A stretch of DNA of 8,450 bases from Bermanella sp034112325 (GTDB lineage: Bacteria > Pseudomonadota > Gammaproteobacteria > Pseudomonadales > Oceanobacteraceae), in assembly GCA_034112325.1 (NCBI GenBank), contig JAWUVO010000111.1, positions 1 to 8,450 on the forward strand, written 5' to 3'. The notes beneath the pieces are model-generated. The model was not told the origin of the DNA. It made no database searches and saw nothing but the letters and a program-made list of their open reading frames with translations. Positions 6,788 to 8,450 of the stretch are shown one piece after another. Every line of letters begins with the position of its first letter. The first letter of the stretch is position 1. The position numbers and the translations under genes are program-made.

Positions 6788-6817
6788 AAAAAAGGCAGAG
6801 TAAAAACTCTGCCTTTT
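6788..6817 (-). terminator. Intrinsic terminator of the tRNA-Lys transcript
   Basis: Read on the minus strand, AAAAGGCAGAGT (6806-6817) pairs perfectly with ACTCTGCCTTTT (6790-6801) around a 4-nt loop, and the U-run is completed by T6 at 6788-6793. It begins 7 nt after the CCA end of the left tRNA-Lys gene and separates the tRNA unit from nadA. Confidence 0.92.
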
Positions 6818-6823
6818 CAAATT

Positions 6824-6899
6824 TGGTGGGTCGTGCTGGATTCGAACCAGCGACCAATTGATTAAAAGTCAACTGCTCTACCAACTGAGCTAACGACCC
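6824..6899 (-). tRNA. tRNA-Lys, anticodon TTT (copy next to nadA)
   Basis: This is a 76-nt cloverleaf with encoded CCA (TGG at 6824-6826). The acceptor pairs GGGTCGT with ACGACCC, discriminator A; the D-stem is GCTC/GAGC, the anticodon stem GTTGA/TCAAT with loop CTTTTAA (anticodon TTT at positions 34-36), and the T-stem GCTGG/CCAGC with loop TTCGAAT. It closely resembles E. coli tRNA-Lys. It has its own consensus promoter upstream (6915-6942) and a strong terminator downstream. A near-identical copy lies 105 nt upstream on the same strand. Confidence 0.98.
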
Positions 6900-6914
6900 A
6901 AATTCGTGTTGCGC

Positions 6915-6942
6915 ATTATAAGGATAAAAAAGATTATGTCAA
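6915..6942 (-). promoter_or_regulatory. Consensus sigma70 promoter of the left tRNA-Lys gene
   Basis: On the minus strand TTGACA (6937-6942) and TATAAT (6915-6920) both match consensus exactly, with a 16-nt spacer. A GC-rich GCGC follows the -10, like the discriminator of stable-RNA promoters under stringent control. Transcription would start near 6908, about 9 nt before the mature tRNA 5' end at 6899. It lies in the 105-nt spacer between the two tRNA genes. Confidence 0.9.
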
Positions 6943-7004
6943 CAATTTCAATCACTTACTGCACTTTTTACTTTCTGCTTTGTCATCAACCTTTAAAGAT
7001 TGAA

Positions 7005-7080
7005 TGGTGGGTCGTGCTGGGTTCGAACCAGCGACCAATTGATTAAAAGTCAACTGCTCTACCAGCTGCGCTAACGACCC
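7005..7080 (-). tRNA. tRNA-Lys, anticodon TTT (second copy, D-stem mismatch)
   Basis: This is a 76-nt cloverleaf with encoded CCA (7005-7007), the same acceptor arm, anticodon arm (loop CTTTTAA, anticodon TTT) and T-stem as the copy at 6824-6899. Only three positions differ: T12 to G, T16 to C (tRNA numbering), and one C/T change in the T-loop (TTCGAAC). The D-stem is GCGC against GAGC, so position 12 (G) faces 23 (A) and the pair is lost. All other stems and the G18-G19 pair are intact, so it is probably functional. It has its own candidate promoter at 7122-7149. No terminator lies between the copies, so its transcript may run through the second gene. Confidence 0.96.
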
Positions 7081-7121
7081 ATTCTTCAAATTTTCTTTCC
7101 TCCTCACTGCGAGGGCGGCAT

Positions 7122-7149
7122 ATAATACTCAATTGAAATCTCAGTGCAA
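7122..7149 (-). promoter_or_regulatory. Candidate promoter of the right tRNA-Lys gene
   Basis: On the minus strand TTGCAC (7144-7149) and TATTAT (7122-7127) are 16 nt apart. The -10 matches 5 of 6 consensus bases; the -35 keeps the TTG. The GC-rich stretch GCCGCCC just after the -10 looks like the discriminator of a stable-RNA promoter. The start would be near 7115, giving a leader of about 35 nt before the tRNA. Confidence 0.6.
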
Positions 7150-7177
7150 GCCTAATGACAAAAATATTACGTTAATT

Positions 7178-7285
7178 TCGACCGTTTGCTGAAAAACCGA
7201 ACAATAGTGAATTTAACAAACCACTAAAACTGATAAAATTAAATAAAGTGCCTTATATAATTCACTTTTTTTTATTATATATAAT
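7178..7285. repeat. Cluster of inverted repeats in the AT-rich spacer between cpoB and tRNA-Lys
   Basis: The 229-nt spacer 7081-7309 has no gene. Beyond the tRNA promoter it holds several inverted repeats: AAAGTG (7245-7250) with CACTTT (7263-7268) and T8 at 7266-7273; TAGTG (7205-7209) with CACTA (7222-7226); AGTGAATT (7206-7213) with AATTCACT (7259-7266), partly overlapping both; a bulged hairpin at 7178-7202; and the palindrome ATTATATATAAT (7274-7285). On the minus strand the 7245-7268 hairpin, followed by ATTTAATTTT, is the likeliest 3' end of the pal-cpoB transcript, but it is weak. On the plus strand the same stem ends in T8, though no plus-strand gene precedes it. Confidence 0.45.
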
Positions 7286-7309
7286 CAAATTAACAGAAAA
7301 TATATTTTA

Positions 7310-8056
7310 TTAAAGTCCGTTTAGTCGCTTCTCAGCTAATTTAGCTGAAGACGAATCAGGAAATTCAGCCACAACTTGTTCCCAAAGTTGTTTAGCACGA
7401 GCAGCATTTGCACGTTCCATTTCAGTTATTCCCAATTTCAATGTAGCATCCGCTCTTTTACTAGACTCTGGATAACCGGTAATTAATGTCTGAAACTGTA
7501 AAGCGGCTCCTGCCCAATCTTGTTTGTTAAACAATAACTGTCCTAACCAGTAATGCGCATTTGGGACATAACTAGAATTGGGAAATTTTTGTAAAAACAC
7601 TTGAAACTCTGGGATTGCTTGTTCATAAAGCCTATCTTTGAGGATCAAATTCACCGCTTTATCATAAGCTTCGTTTTCATTCGCAGATAAGGGTGCCTCT
7701 GTGCTAGAAGGTACAGTGTTGATACCACCAACGGGTAAAGTCGAAGGCTGATTCTTAACCGCCTCGATACGTTTATCTATTTCTAGATAAAGCTCTCTTT
7801 GGCGTTCAAGGATTTTCTCTAATTGAAAATTTTGAACTTCTATTGAGCCACGAAGTTCATTGACCTCGTTTTGCATTACATCCAGCTGTTCTTGCTGACG
7901 ATGTTGTGCTTCTGTGCGTGTTGAAAACTTTCTTTCCAGCTCTGTAATGCGTTGCTCGCTACTACCACTGGTTACATCTGACACAGGCGCAGGCGCCGCA
8001 ATAACAGCGGCGCCATATAGCCCTAGCAAACTTATAGCTAAGGTGCGTTTTATCAT
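7310..8056 (-). CDS. cpoB: Cell division coordinator CpoB (YbgF)
   Basis: CpoB is a periplasmic protein that joins Tol-Pal to the peptidoglycan synthase PBP1B and its activator LpoB, coordinating envelope constriction. The protein has 248 residues (E. coli 263). A signal peptide spans about 1-20 (MIKRTLAISLLGLYGAAVIA), cleaved near A20-A21. An N-terminal coiled coil (about 33-100, rich in Glu, Gln, Arg and Leu) matches the YbgF trimerisation region. A Pro/Ser/Thr-rich linker (about 103-125) precedes three TPR-like repeats (about 127-160, 164-197 and 201-236), including YxxAxxLILKDRLYEQAIPEF and AHYWLGQLLFNKQDWAGAA. It starts 15 nt after the pal stop with a weak ribosome site (AGAAG). queE and queC, which I recall following cpoB in Pseudomonas, are absent; the next genes are tRNA-Lys. 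Confidence 0.95.
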   Translation of the reverse strand: MIKRTLAISLLGLYGAAVIAAPAPVSDVTSGSSEQRITELERKFSTRTEAQHRQQEQLDVMQNEVNELRGSIEVQNFQLEKILERQRELYLEIDKRIEAVKNQPSTLPVGGINTVPSSTEAPLSANENEAYDKAVNLILKDRLYEQAIPEFQVFLQKFPNSSYVPNAHYWLGQLLFNKQDWAGAALQFQTLITGYPESSKRADATLKLGITEMERANAARAKQLWEQVVAEFPDSSSAKLAEKRLNGL

Positions 8057-8071
8057 ATTGAGCTTCTATTA

Positions 8072-8450
8072 TTAATAAACCAAAACACCACGACGGTTTT
8101 CAGCGAAAGCCGCTTCAGATGTATTATCGTTAACAGGTTTTTCTTCACCATAAGACACAACTGAGATTTGAGATGCACTGACACCCGCATTCATTAAATA
8201 GGTTTGCACTGACTTAGCACGAGACTCACCCAAGGCAATATTATATTCTGGTGTACCACGTCTATCACAGTGACCTTCAATCACAACTGATTGATTGCTA
8301 TTTTTTACTAAAAACGCAGCGTGTTGATCTAAGACACTATAAAAATCAGAACTGATACTGGCACGGTCAAAGTCGAAGTAAACTAATTGATTATTTTCTA
8401 ATGCCATTAATTCTTGCTTCATTTCTTCTGCAGGAGTCATCACAGGTTTG
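8072..8450 (-). CDS. pal: Peptidoglycan-associated lipoprotein Pal, 3' part
   Basis: Pal is the outer-membrane lipoprotein of the Tol-Pal system; its OmpA-like domain grips diaminopimelate in peptidoglycan. The visible 125 codons (starting at a Lys, open to the right edge) are the C-terminal domain: YFDFDRASI (about 24-32), IEGHCDRRGTPEYN (about 57-70) with the conserved D62, LGESRA (about 73-78), VVSYGEEKPV and the closing FAENRRGVLVY with the NRR at about 118-120. The frame stays open, and a full Pal has about 170-180 residues including the lipoprotein signal, so an ATG (8438-8440) or GTG (8441-8443) here is internal, not the start. The gene should follow tolB beyond the window, and cpoB follows 15 nt after the stop. 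Confidence 0.95.
   Translation of the reverse strand, partial: KPVMTPAEEMKQELMALENNQLVYFDFDRASISSDFYSVLDQHAAFLVKNSNQSVVIEGHCDRRGTPEYNIALGESRAKSVQTYLMNAGVSASQISVVSYGEEKPVNDNTSEAAFAENRRGVLVY

Noticed and set aside
6900..7004. Mobile element or small gene between the two tRNA-Lys copies
   Set aside because: The 105 nt are accounted for mainly by a consensus tRNA promoter, and no open frame of useful size or transposon-type terminal repeat is present.
7080..7105. GAGGAGG followed by ATG GGT CGT TAG in the leader of the right tRNA-Lys gene
   Set aside because: The purine-rich site is 16 nt from the ATG, and the frame stops after three codons inside the tRNA. It is tRNA leader, not a leader peptide.
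8438..8443. ATG or GTG near the right edge as the pal start
   Set aside because: The frame is open to the window edge, no lipoprotein signal follows these codons, and the product would be about 50 residues shorter than Pal.
1..8450. CRISPR array, toxin-antitoxin, phage defence or biosynthetic cluster
   Set aside because: No regularly spaced repeats are visible, and every sizeable gene is assigned to a known protein family: six housekeeping or envelope genes, plus an MBL hydrolase, a TusA-like carrier, a PerM-type transporter and a partial beta-barrel gene.

Overview
The window looks like a stretch of ordinary chromosome from a gammaproteobacterium of the Pseudomonadales/Oceanospirillales/Cellvibrionales type, with moderately low GC. 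Reasons: a periplasmic and outer-membrane gene set (bamC, bepA, pal, cpoB, a TIGR04219-like beta-barrel), a lysine-sensitive Gram-negative type DapA, tRNAs with encoded CCA, and a gene order that, from memory, resembles the Pseudomonas aeruginosa pal-cpoB ... tRNA-Lys ... nadA-bepA-tusA-perM-dapA-bamC-MBL region. The species cannot be named from this sequence alone.

Layout from left to right. At 1-155 (minus) is the 5' end of a secreted beta-barrel protein. At 295-2616 is a tight minus-strand cluster transcribed dapA -> bamC -> MBL-fold hydrolase, with gaps of 16 and 2 nt. At 2735-4060 is a second minus-strand pair, tusA -> perM, in which the perM ribosome site lies inside the last codons of tusA. 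bepA (4145-5572) is the only plus-strand gene; it diverges from tusA and converges on nadA (5605-6699, minus). Two nearly identical tRNA-Lys(TTT) genes (6824-6899 and 7005-7080, minus) follow. The left one has a textbook sigma70 promoter and a strong intrinsic terminator. An AT-rich spacer full of inverted repeats (about 7150-7309) separates them from cpoB and the 3' part of pal (7310-8450, minus), the tail of a tol-pal operon.

Functions cluster around the cell envelope. BamC belongs to the outer-membrane protein assembly machine, BepA does quality control of that machine and of LptD, Pal and CpoB link outer membrane to peptidoglycan and coordinate it with constriction, and DapA feeds diaminopimelate and lysine synthesis. 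NadA (quinolinate/NAD synthesis) and a TusA-like sulfur carrier are metabolic neighbours.

No new defence, mobile or biosynthetic system was found. The points most worth a second look are the tandem tRNA-Lys pair, at a locus that carries a genomic island in P. aeruginosa; the D-stem mismatch in one copy; the short, apparently single-domain BamC; and several unexplained inverted or direct repeats in intergenic spacers.
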